From Siderastrea siderea (lineage: Eukaryota; Cnidaria; Anthozoa; Scleractinia; Rhizangiidae), in the NCBI GenBank assembly GCA_964030785.1, contig OZ034968.1, forward strand, positions 32,362,186 to 32,426,185: a DNA stretch of 64,000 nt, read 5' to 3'. Positions within the stretch are counted from its first letter, which is position 1. Every line of letters starts with the position of its first letter. A model generated the notes under the pieces. The model searched no databases. It was not told where the DNA came from and saw only the letters and a program-made list of their open reading frames with translations. The position numbers and the translations under genes were made by a program. Shown here piece after piece: positions 57,798-64,000 of the stretch.

Positions 57798-58627
57798 TTT
57801 TTGAAGGGTGAGTTCTTGCCCAATAGTAGACCTTTGCCCTTTTTCTGAGCTTTTTTTTTGGGAGCTTTTTTTTTAGTCCCCATACCGATTGTACCGTTCG
57901 GCCAATTTCCATAAAAAGGCGGTGTTCTATACATTGGTATTAACAAACCACCATCCTGATTATCATTGGTTAGTTTTGATATAGATCTGGGTGGTCTTTG
58001 TTTCGGTTGTCCCATCTGAGGGGCACCTTTACCAGTCATCTTCTTTATTGCCTCAATAGCTAAAGGGACTCCAATTGATGCAAGAAGAGTACCTAAGAAA
58101 CCACCTGTTTGTACTTTAGTCGGTTTTATATGAACACCAGAGCCTGTTTGTAGAGCATTTAATATATCCTTCTTTTGTTTGGTTGTCAAAAGATGTTTAT
58201 ATGCTATCAACTGATCGATTTTATTTTGTGGTATGAGAAACCCACCGGTTTGAACACCTTTTCCGGATATCTTCTTAACAATCTGAGATGCTCCTTCACT
58301 AGCTGCTCCAGCTAAAGCCGACAATCCAAGAGTCTTAGCAATCGTTGGACCAAAAGTTCTTCCAAGCGTCAGAACTGTAGACAGAAGAGATCCACCTACT
58401 TGCTTTCGAATGTTTGTTTTAGAAAGTTTAATGTCCATTCCCTTTTTCAATTTTCTATTTTTTTCCAATCGTTTAACTATATTCTGAGGTACATACAGAG
58501 TGTCATTCCCAGATAGAGAGTCCTTCATGAGCCTTAGAACTATTGTTTCTCTTTTATGATACGCGTTACTAAGATTCTTTTTCTGGTTTGGTGATAAACT
58601 AACTTTAATTTCGTATAGTTGTGTCAT
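57770..58627 (-). CDS. Glycine-rich core/minor virion protein (pVI/pX-like by layout)
   Basis: 285 aa. An N-terminal soluble region is followed by two amphipathic/hydrophobic segments (LLSTVLTLGRTFGPTIAKTL and FLGTLLASIGVPLAIEAIKK), each preceded by a QVGG or QTGG word, then further QTGSG and QDGGL words. The tail is highly basic (KKKAPKKKAQKKGKG). Repeated xxGG/xxGxG sites resemble adenovirus-protease cleavage sites, and the protease frame follows directly. By analogy a precursor releasing membrane-active and DNA-condensing peptides (inference). Carries the TCTAAC module. Confidence 0.6.
   Translation of the reverse strand: MTQLYEIKVSLSPNQKKNLSNAYHKRETIVLRLMKDSLSGNDTLYVPQNIVKRLEKNRKLKKGMDIKLSKTNIRKQVGGSLLSTVLTLGRTFGPTIAKTLGLSALAGAASEGASQIVKKISGKGVQTGGFLIPQNKIDQLIAYKHLLTTKQKKDILNALQTGSGVHIKPTKVQTGGFLGTLLASIGVPLAIEAIKKMTGKGAPQMGQPKQRPPRSISKLTNDNQDGGLLIPMYRTPPFYGNWPNGTIGMGTKKKAPKKKAQKKGKGLLLGKNSPFKNVPLLNILL
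57782..57788 (-). promoter_or_regulatory. Candidate -1 ribosomal frameshift heptamer GTTAAAC
   Basis: In the zero frame of the core-protein gene the codons read G TTA AAC, four codons before its stop, i.e. X XXY YYZ register. GUUAAAC is the slippery sequence reported for equine arteritis virus. Slipping -1 enters the open protease frame. A weak ATTTTG/CAAAAT hairpin follows at once; no strong pseudoknot is apparent. Confidence 0.4.
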
Positions 58628-58636
58628 ATAATATAT

Positions 58637-58642
58637 GTTAGA
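58637..58642 (-). promoter_or_regulatory. Late-type TCTAAC module, core-protein gene
   Basis: TCTAAC, then ATATATTAT and the ATG. Confidence 0.45.
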
Positions 58643-58701
58643 TAAATTCTCTTTTAAAAAACATATTCATTTAAATTTTCATCGATGTAAAACTTATTTA
58701 T

Positions 58702-59991
58702 TTAAACTATCATCAATTCGTTTCCAACTGTCTTTACTACAACCTCACTCTCGTAAAATACGATGCTATGAGCTCGAACGTTTGCTGCCGGGGCTACATT
58801 GAGACGATAATGGAGAATCAACTGTTTAGGATCTCTCGTCACTACCTCTTTCTGATATGACAAATCGAAATACAATAATCCATACAAACTGGTGAAATTG
58901 GCTATATTCAATTGTGTCCCTGAATTAAAATCATTTTTTCTATATGCATATGACATTAAATCGTTAAATACTCTTACTTTACTATCCGCATCATATTCCA
59001 GCTCTGGGTAAAATGTATTGTTACCATACTCTAAACGACAGCTTGATAGAGAGCTATTAGCGTCAGCAGCATTCAACTTGAAAGTGTCGAATACATACGG
59101 AGACCTTTCAGCTTCATCATTATTTGGTCCGTCTGTCCGCTGGAGATATATAAAAACGTGTTTAACGTTGTCGATAGCTGGACTGATTTGAAACATATTC
59201 TGAATAGCTCTGGTATTTGCTGACTGATTGTAGAGATCTCGCATATATGTCCAGGTTGTTGGCTTAAGAAACTCTGAAACGAAATTACTATACATGCTGT
59301 CTTTTGGGATTAATCTAGGGAGCCAAAGATACAATCTCTTTACTACAACACGACCAGCGTCTATGCCATTTGCCATGTGAATCATTTCACTGTCTTCGTT
59401 AAATGTAAGTTCAATTGTGAGCTGCATCGGGGGCAACATTTTTCTTTCTAATTCTTGGAAATAGCTGTATCTGTTTAACGGAATCATCTCGTTAATCGAT
59501 TTAGCTCCTCCGCCGCCGTTATTCTGATTAGCCTGGGTTAAAATGCGACGGGCCTCGAAACCGGTGTTTGTATTTGCTGTAGTTTCGTCAGTATCAAGAT
59601 ACCAGAACGAATTCTTTCCAACGGATCTACTATAATCATCGCTGTATTCAAGGAGATTTTTGACATTCGTTATTCGATGCAAATTATCACTCTCATACAC
59701 AATTTTGCCTGAAGATTTGATAACCATATGTCTGATTAGACTGTGAGATCCGTTTATCATGGTGATGCGATCCGCTTGAGCATATCCAGTACCATCTGCC
59801 TTTTTTTGAAGCTCTTTAGTTACTTCTATATACCCATTGAAAAAATCGAACATTGTCGACCTATCGTTGATTGTGAATCTGTAACCTGTCTTTTTCTGGC
59901 TTTGATTGTTAGCAGGTTGCTCAATGACATTATCCAAATGGAAACGAACGTATTCATATCGTTGCAGATTTTCATTTGTTCTGAAACTCAT
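58702..59991 (-). CDS. Putative major capsid protein (hexon-like)
   Basis: 429 aa, no signal peptide or membrane segment, rich in beta-prone stretches and Asn. Starts MSFRTNENLQRYEYVRFHLD; the body includes NGSHSLIRHMVIKSSGKIVY, DYSRSVGKNSFWYLDTD, a Gly/Asn loop (NQNNGGGGAKS), and FDLSYQKEVV. It is the largest virion-type gene beside the penton-like gene and carries the strongest late module. Length and position fit the double-jelly-roll major capsid protein of Polintons. No motif proves the fold, so this rests on context and on resemblance to cnidarian Polinton proteins. Complete and unbroken. Confidence 0.7.
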   Translation of the reverse strand: MSFRTNENLQRYEYVRFHLDNVIEQPANNQSQKKTGYRFTINDRSTMFDFFNGYIEVTKELQKKADGTGYAQADRITMINGSHSLIRHMVIKSSGKIVYESDNLHRITNVKNLLEYSDDYSRSVGKNSFWYLDTDETTANTNTGFEARRILTQANQNNGGGGAKSINEMIPLNRYSYFQELERKMLPPMQLTIELTFNEDSEMIHMANGIDAGRVVVKRLYLWLPRLIPKDSMYSNFVSEFLKPTTWTYMRDLYNQSANTRAIQNMFQISPAIDNVKHVFIYLQRTDGPNNDEAERSPYVFDTFKLNAADANSSLSSCRLEYGNNTFYPELEYDADSKVRVFNDLMSYAYRKNDFNSGTQLNIANFTSLYGLLYFDLSYQKEVVTRDPKQLILHYRLNVAPAANVRAHSIVFYESEVVVKTVGNELMIV

Positions 59992-60002
59992 TTATATGAG
60001 TA

Positions 60003-60009
60003 GTTTAGA
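60003..60009 (-). promoter_or_regulatory. Late-type TCTAAAC module, major capsid gene
   Basis: TCTAAACTACTCATATAA ends directly at the ATG. Confidence 0.5.
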
Positions 60010-60089
60010 TAAAATTCACTCTTTATATAAACCATTTCCCACTTATTGGTCTATTTATAATTGGATAAAATTCACTTTTTAATAACATT

Positions 60090-60446
60090 TTATCGTCTCA
60101 ATCCAGTACCAGATATAAGTCTATTCAGAATTATGTTGTAATCTTCTTGTTTTGGTTTAGTAGGTTTGGTTGGTTTCATTGATTGTTTAGTTGAACCGTG
60201 TAATTTTCTCATAATAAGCTCTCCGCTTTTTTCAGCTGCTTTTTTTCCCAGTTTGTCTCCAGCATGTGAAATACCAGATTCAAGCGCTTTTTTGGCAAAA
60301 GGTTTTAAAACCATTTCTGGAACTTTACTTAACACCCTTCCAACCGGTTTGAAAATGTTATCAACAATGATCCCAGACCCTTTATGTTCATAAACAAATC
60401 GTCCAAGTTTTGGATGATAAATATGCTTGTATTCGTACGATGACAT
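60090..60446 (-). CDS. Small basic virion-associated protein
   Basis: 118 aa, start MSSYEYKHIYHPKLGRFVYE. Contains a Gly-Ser-Gly site, an amphipathic Lys/Ala-rich middle (KPFAKKALESGISHAGDKLG, KKAAEK), a KPTKPTKP linker and the C-terminus SGTGLRR. The terminal LISGTG-like word again resembles an adenain cleavage site. Between penton-like and major capsid genes. No family name known to me. Confidence 0.5.
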   Translation of the reverse strand: MSSYEYKHIYHPKLGRFVYEHKGSGIIVDNIFKPVGRVLSKVPEMVLKPFAKKALESGISHAGDKLGKKAAEKSGELIMRKLHGSTKQSMKPTKPTKPKQEDYNIILNRLISGTGLRR

Positions 60447-60458
60447 ATATAAATATTA

Positions 60459-60464
60459 GTTAGA
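60459..60464 (-). promoter_or_regulatory. Late-type TCTAAC module overlapping the upstream stop codon
   Basis: TAATCTAACTAAT lies 13-18 bases before the ATG at 60446; its first TAA is next to the stop of the penton-like gene. Confidence 0.45.
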
Positions 60465-61226
60465 TTAATCTCTCTTCTCTTTTAAAATCAAACTGAATGA
60501 AGTGTCACTATGATTAAGATCGATGATTCTCCTCTTACCATCTGTGATATAAATTCTTATTTTATTGATCGTATTTTTATTACACGGGTTGTACTGAACT
60601 CGTCGAGGCTCTTGTGTGAAACTATAACTCGGGGTGAGAGTTGAGGTACTGAAACTATATATAATATCTGACTCTTCACCATCGACAAGACTGTCACTTA
60701 TCAAATCACAATGAACATTCAATATTTCTCTGTCTTGTGAGAGATTAGGAATGTAATCTCCAACATTTACACTACTTGTTAGAATCTTTTTATTGAAACC
60801 AATAAGATCATTAAAATTACTTTGAGTAAGATCTAATCTGTAATTTGAGGCTAGTGTTATTATTGTTCTGAATACAGTATCGTTAAACTCCAGAGTGATT
60901 GGATATTGAGGGTTTGATGAGGTCCCTGTTTTTGTTTTTTCTTTGATTAAATTGTCAAAATCAATGTAATTCCATACTCCAGGGTTGAATATAATTTCGA
61001 TCCAATTAGCACCACTATCTGTCGAATATCTTATTTTCTGATTATTGAGTTCTTTAGTCACATTAAACCAAGTAAATGACATCGAAATGATTCGGTCTAG
61101 GCCGATTTCATATTGTCTGTTTGAATCTAGTATTATCGGATTACTGTATTTGATTGTGAAATCCGATGGTTTATTACCACTTATACCTTTGACGGTATGA
61201 CTGGATAATACAAGTTGTCTATTCAT
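60465..61226 (-). CDS. Putative minor capsid (penton-like) protein
   Basis: 253 aa, start MNRQLVLSSHTVKGISGNKP. Beta-rich throughout with no helix-rich or transmembrane part: SDFTIKYSNPIILDSNRQYE, IDFDNLIKEK, TLEFNDTVFRTIITLAS, FNDLIGFNKKIL, INKIRIYITDGKRRI. Length near 250 aa and position just upstream of the major capsid gene match the single-jelly-roll penton protein of Polintons and virophages (family knowledge). No catalytic motif. Complete and unbroken. Confidence 0.65.
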   Translation of the reverse strand: MNRQLVLSSHTVKGISGNKPSDFTIKYSNPIILDSNRQYEIGLDRIISMSFTWFNVTKELNNQKIRYSTDSGANWIEIIFNPGVWNYIDFDNLIKEKTKTGTSSNPQYPITLEFNDTVFRTIITLASNYRLDLTQSNFNDLIGFNKKILTSSVNVGDYIPNLSQDREILNVHCDLISDSLVDGEESDIIYSFSTSTLTPSYSFTQEPRRVQYNPCNKNTINKIRIYITDGKRRIIDLNHSDTSFSLILKEKRD

Positions 61227-61234
61227 TTATATGA

Positions 61235-61686
61235 TTAGTTTAGACTAAAATAGTTTTTGTATATTTTGTTGTATTGCAACCTGTTCAAAATAGAGTTTTT
61301 GAATAAGATATCGAGAATTGCGACACCTGTGTTTCTTAGCTCTATGCTATTATTACCTGCAACCATTGATCCGATAATCAATTCAAGTTTTTTAATCATT
61401 TCTGTCGGATTGTTGAAAAACTGGACTTGTCCACCTCTTTTTATTTTTTCTTCAAACCAGATCCTTTAATATTTTTTAATTTTTTATTGTTGTAATCGAT
61501 ATAATCAGTAAGAACCTTTCTTGTATCTTGAATAATTTTTCTTCGATATTGAGCCTCAGCTTCAGTCATTAAACCACTTTTTAATTTTTTACTGATATCA
61601 CTCAAATAACCATTTAGTTTCAAACGTTGATCTTTAGCATTTTTCAAGATTTTGTTCAGATAAGCTTTACTCTTTTTATTATCCAT
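61235..61686 (-). CDS. Coiled-coil protein with a downstream segment in the -1 frame
   Basis: The first frame (61686-61441, 81 aa, start MDNKKSKAYLNKILKNAKDQ) is charged and helical, ending GSGLKKK at a stop in AAGAAAAAATAA. The -1 frame is open from before that stop to 61235 and encodes about 65 residues with a well-formed pattern (RGGQVQFFNNPTEMIKKLEL, IIGSMVAGNNS, VAILDILFKNSILNRL). Without an early ATG it must be reached by slippage or a corrected base in the A6 run. I infer one gene broken at a homopolymer. Function unknown. Confidence 0.55.
61238..61244 (-). promoter_or_regulatory. Late-type TCTAAAC module, penton-like gene
   Basis: TCTAAACTAATCATATAA ends directly at the ATG of 61226. 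It matches the major capsid module at 17 of 18 positions. Confidence 0.5.
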
Positions 61687-61696
61687 ATCCTTTTCT

Positions 61697-61702
61697 GTTA
61701 GA
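61697..61702 (-). promoter_or_regulatory. Late-type TCTAAC module, coiled-coil gene
   Basis: TCTAAC 11-16 bases before the ATG, but with AGAAAAGGAT between instead of the usual TA-rich spacer. Confidence 0.4.
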
Positions 61703-61731
61703 CGTAATTCAATATCATCATAGTTAGGAAT

Positions 61732-62229
61732 TTAAAGTTCATCCAAAACTTGGTTAATTGCATCCTCCTCGAGAATGTTATAATCAGGTCCTTCTTCTTC
61801 TTCGTATTCAGGTGGAAGATCTTCAGGTTCATACATGTATTCTGGGTCAATATGAATTCGTTTTTCACCTGATGCTAAATCCTTGAGGACATCTTCATAA
61901 GATGGAGGTTTTGGAACTAACTGTTTCTCGTTTTCAGGTAAAACAGGTTGATCAAACAAATCATCCAATCCATAATCAGGCACTTCATCATCAATAGCTA
62001 TTCCATAATCTGGAACAGGTCGCTTTTTCTTTGGTAATCTTATCAATGGCATTTTTGGAGCTGTGAGTTCCTTTAATCCTGATGTTATAGGTTTGAAAAG
62101 TTTCTCTGCCTCAACTTCACCCATTTGATCAGATATCGTTTTTTGTTTTATTGTCTCTCTCACTGTGTTAATCTTTTTACCAAGTTCGGATCGGCTCTCT
62201 GCTAATTGTTTCCATTTGAGTAAACTCAT
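61732..62229 (-). CDS. Acidic PPxY late-domain protein
   Basis: 165 aa, start MSLLKWKQLAESRSELGKKI. The N-terminal half is helical/basic; the C-terminal half is strongly acidic with PDYG repeats and two PPxY motifs (KPPSYEDV and LPPEYEEE). PPxY binds WW domains of NEDD4-type ubiquitin ligases; adenovirus protein VI and many budding viruses use it for intracellular transport or release. It is the first gene of the minus-strand virion cluster. Its upstream module is the variant TGTAAAC. Family unassigned. Confidence 0.6.
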   Translation of the reverse strand: MSLLKWKQLAESRSELGKKINTVRETIKQKTISDQMGEVEAEKLFKPITSGLKELTAPKMPLIRLPKKKRPVPDYGIAIDDEVPDYGLDDLFDQPVLPENEKQLVPKPPSYEDVLKDLASGEKRIHIDPEYMYEPEDLPPEYEEEEGPDYNILEEDAINQVLDEL

Positions 62230-62369
62230 TATATCATTTGTTTACATAAAATTTCGTATTTTGTTCGGAAAAATTAGGGTTATCATATATAAAAACGCTC
62301 GCATAGCGTGTCGCATAGCGTGTCGCATAGCGTGTCGCCATGCGATAAAATTGTATAACATATTATCAT
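62230..62369. promoter_or_regulatory. Divergent promoter region with a 12-bp tandem repeat
   Basis: 140 bases separate the minus-strand cluster from the plus-strand ATPase. The unit gcatagcgtgtc occurs three times (62301-62336) followed by gccatgcg, the only GC-rich patch nearby. The left side has TGTAAACAAATGATATA before the ATG at 62229; the right side has TGTATAACATATTATCAT before the ATG at 62370. Confidence 0.5.
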
Positions 62370-63017
62370 ATGAAGATTCAAAATTACGACATTCAAGATG
62401 ATGAAAACAACGATTTTGTTCAATTAAAGAGTTTCATGCCAAACCGATGTTTCAGGATGCTTATTTGTGCTCCCTCTGGTGGTGGCAAGACTAACCTTTT
62501 GCTTGATATGATATATAGGCTTCTCTATTTTGATAAGATATACCTTTATGCTCGAAATCTCCAACAAAGCAAATATAAGCATCTGTTGAAATCTCTTGAA
62601 CCAATATCAAAATCAAAAGAGGTCGGTTATGACGTAATCGAAGCAAGTAATGATGACATCATCCCTTTAACAGATTTGTCTGATGAAAACCAAAAATTAA
62701 TCATATTTGATGACTATTTGAATACAGGTAAGAAAAATGACGAACGGATACGTGACTACTTTACCAATTCTAGAAACAAAAATTGCTGTTGTATATATTT
62801 AAGTCAAAGCTATTACGGAACTGATAAAACAATAAGACTGAATAGTTCACATTTTTGTGTTTTTGATTTTCCTTCTATAAACGAGCAATCGATGATTTGC
62901 CGAGAACTGAACATAAATAAATCAGATTATCAGAAAGCTACTAAGGATCCATATAGTTTTTTGTATGTTGATAAGGTCAAAAAAAAGGTAGCCCGAAATT
63001 TCGACGAAAAAATCTAA
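62370..63017 (+). CDS. A32/FtsK-HerA-type genome-packaging ATPase
   Basis: 215 aa. Walker A is CAPSGGGKTNLL (about residues 33-44), Walker B is KLIIFDDYLN (about residues 108-117), and a downstream CIYLSQSYY resembles the sensor strand of the family. These ATPases pump DNA into preformed capsids. Length matches Polinton and virophage enzymes. It starts the plus-strand pair, and the fibre ATG follows 17 bases after its stop. Complete and apparently functional. Start chosen at the first ATG, after a TA-rich module. Confidence 0.88.
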   Translation: MKIQNYDIQDDENNDFVQLKSFMPNRCFRMLICAPSGGGKTNLLLDMIYRLLYFDKIYLYARNLQQSKYKHLLKSLEPISKSKEVGYDVIEASNDDIIPLTDLSDENQKLIIFDDYLNTGKKNDERIRDYFTNSRNKNCCCIYLSQSYYGTDKTIRLNSSHFCVFDFPSINEQSMICRELNINKSDYQKATKDPYSFLYVDKVKKKVARNFDEKI

Positions 63018-63019
63018 AC
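63013..63019 (+). promoter_or_regulatory. Late-type TCTAAAC module, fibre gene
   Basis: TCTAAACTAATATTATATT lies in the 17-base gap and the end of the ATPase gene; its TAA is the ATPase stop. The ATG is at 63034. Confidence 0.5.
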
Positions 63020-63033
63020 TAATATTATATTAT

Positions 63034-64000
63034 ATGAGTTATACAAACGGTATTCTTAATCATGTTGATTCTCAAGGACAAGATCAGATAGGCCCTAGAG
63101 GGTTACCTGGGTTACCTGGTCCTAAAGGCGATAAAGGCGATAAAGGCGACAAAGGCGACAAAGGTGATCGTGGACCTCAGGGTAGTGCCAGCGGTTCTGC
63201 TGATATTGACATGCAAAATAAGTTCGAGATTTTGCGATTAAAAAGCAATCCTTATCCTATCCACGGTGATCTGTCAAAGGTAATAAACTATCAGGACACG
63301 AGAAATATCTTTCTTTCGAAAAAAGAGGGTGGAAAAATGGAGGCAAGCATTGATATGAACAATAATACAATCTACAACGTAAAAGACCCAACACAGGCAG
63401 ATCAAGCCACAAACAAAAAGTATGTCGAAAATCAGCTTGAAAAAAAACTGGATAAAGGAGCTGATATTGATATGAAAAATAAATCAATTACCAATCTTGA
63501 TCTTCCATCAAACCAAAGAGACGCCGCATGTGTCGAGTTTGTTAACAACAGAATTGATGACATGACACAAAAAAAGTTTCTCAAAGTTGATGGCACCAAC
63601 AATATGACTGGAAACTTGAATTTAAATAACAATAAAATTATTAACTTACAAACCGATTACAGAGATTCAAAATCCGCAGTTAATGTTGATTTTGTGCAAG
63701 AGGAAATAAAAGATTTGAGAAATCTTGTCACTCAAAAAATTCGTGAATCTCAGATCAATAACTCAGGACAAAAACGAGACGCCTTCAGATACTTGATGGA
63801 AGACACTGATGAATCTTCGAGTGAAAACAATATCGAGGTTTTGGGTATTGTCGATTTTCCCAATTCTCCACATCAAATTAATAAAAAAGCTTACCAACTT
63901 AAACTCTTGTTTGAAAAAAGCTCACCCTTCCAGTACCGCTCACGTCTTGGTTTTAACTTATATAAACTTCCAGTCGGGTATTACACAATGGTCGTTGAAT
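63034..64000 (+). CDS. Collagen-like fibre/attachment protein (3' partial)
   Basis: The frame is open from ATG 63034 to the window end (322 codons). After about 20 residues comes a run of Gly-X-Y triplets (residues about 22-51: GPRGLPGLPGPKGDKGDKGD and on to GDRGPQG). Next are repeated MxNNxIxNLxxPxxxxDAxxxxFV units (for example MNNNTIYNVKDP and MKNKSITNLDLP), the pattern of tail-fibre stalk repeats that form trimeric beta structures. The next part (VLGIVDFPNSPHQINKK...) begins a likely receptor-binding head. A trimeric spike is inferred. The GAC/GAT AAA GGC DNA repeat is nearly exact, so repeat number may vary. Confidence 0.75.
   Translation, partial: MSYTNGILNHVDSQGQDQIGPRGLPGLPGPKGDKGDKGDKGDKGDRGPQGSASGSADIDMQNKFEILRLKSNPYPIHGDLSKVINYQDTRNIFLSKKEGGKMEASIDMNNNTIYNVKDPTQADQATNKKYVENQLEKKLDKGADIDMKNKSITNLDLPSNQRDAACVEFVNNRIDDMTQKKFLKVDGTNNMTGNLNLNNNKIINLQTDYRDSKSAVNVDFVQEEIKDLRNLVTQKIRESQINNSGQKRDAFRYLMEDTDESSSENNIEVLGIVDFPNSPHQINKKAYQLKLLFEKSSPFQYRSRLGFNLYKLPVGYYTMVVE

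Larger units (their letters stand above)
49480..64000. mobile_element. Polinton/Maverick (adintovirus-like) element, right end beyond window
   Basis: The gene set is diagnostic: family B DNA polymerase, DDE integrase with chromodomain, adenovirus-type protease, capsid-like proteins, A32-type packaging ATPase, phospholipase A2 and a fibre. The minus-strand cluster runs from 62229 to 50120; ATPase and fibre are on the plus strand. The left boundary is uncertain: tandem repeats begin at 49480 and decayed host elements end near 49250. Polintons are 15-25 kb with long terminal inverted repeats; the partner TIR is not in the window. Base composition is more AT-rich than the flanks. Several genes are frame-broken. 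Confidence 0.9.

Noticed and set aside
49480..64000. Contaminating free virus contig rather than an integrated element
   Set aside because: It is continuous with host repeats on the left and the gene breaks suggest a resident copy. Without the right end this cannot be fully excluded.

Overview
This is a eukaryotic, animal-type window. It is AT-rich, has long introns with GT/AG junctions, and carries many fold-back DNA elements plus relics of Ty3/gypsy, CR1/L2-like and Penelope-like retroelements. The gene and repeat content suggests a cnidarian, most likely an anthozoan such as a stony coral. That assignment is an inference from family knowledge, not from a search.

Layout. 1-3037 (+): last three exons of an ABCC/MRP-type ABC transporter. 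3.0-14.6 kb: mostly non-coding, with a possible two-exon orphan gene (5250-5829) and several MITE-like fold-backs. 14.66-23.24 kb (-) and 29.54-38.65 kb (+): two complete, head-to-head, seven-exon 2-oxoglutarate/Fe(II) dioxygenase genes (isopenicillin-N-synthase-like, 319 and 320 aa) with matching intron positions and phases. A third, ruined copy of exon 1 lies at about 40.81-40.99 kb. The introns and the spacer hold TIR elements, a compound A-B-A'-B' inverted repeat, a Penelope GIY-YIG fragment, hammerhead-like cores and an array of tRNA-Thr-like units. 42.65-43.6 kb: a tRNA-derived SINE and a broken LicD/fukutin-like gene (-). 46.3-49.0 kb: a decayed gypsy pol (-) interrupted by a 5'-truncated LINE (+).

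From about 49.5 kb to the window end lies most of a Polinton/Maverick (adintovirus-like) element: protein-primed-type DNA polymerase B, two small zinc-finger proteins, a DUF5754-like protein, DDE integrase with chromodomain, parvovirus-type phospholipase A2, adenovirus-type cysteine protease, a glycine-rich core-like protein, putative major and minor capsid proteins, a PPxY-motif protein, an A32-type packaging ATPase and a collagen-like fibre that runs off the window. Genes up to 62.2 kb are on the minus strand; ATPase and fibre are divergent on the plus strand.

The most interesting signals are in that element. (1) A terminal array of 85-bp repeats, most copies carrying an exact NF-kB site (GGGACTTTCC) and an exact AP-1 site (TGAGTCA), with a CRE (TGACGTCA) beside it. 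(2) Two promoter-like modules that split the genes into a polymerase/zinc-finger class (ATTTAARAATAAA...TATAGT) and a virion class (TCTAA just before the ATG), the latter resembling the TCTA late motif of CroV and Mavirus. (3) A protease frame with no AUG, entered in the -1 frame at a GTTAAAC heptamer at the end of the core-protein gene. (4) Several other ORF breaks, all in the -1 sense, meaning either recent decay, deletion-type assembly errors or frameshifting. The right end of the element is outside the window, so terminal repeats and target duplication cannot be tested.
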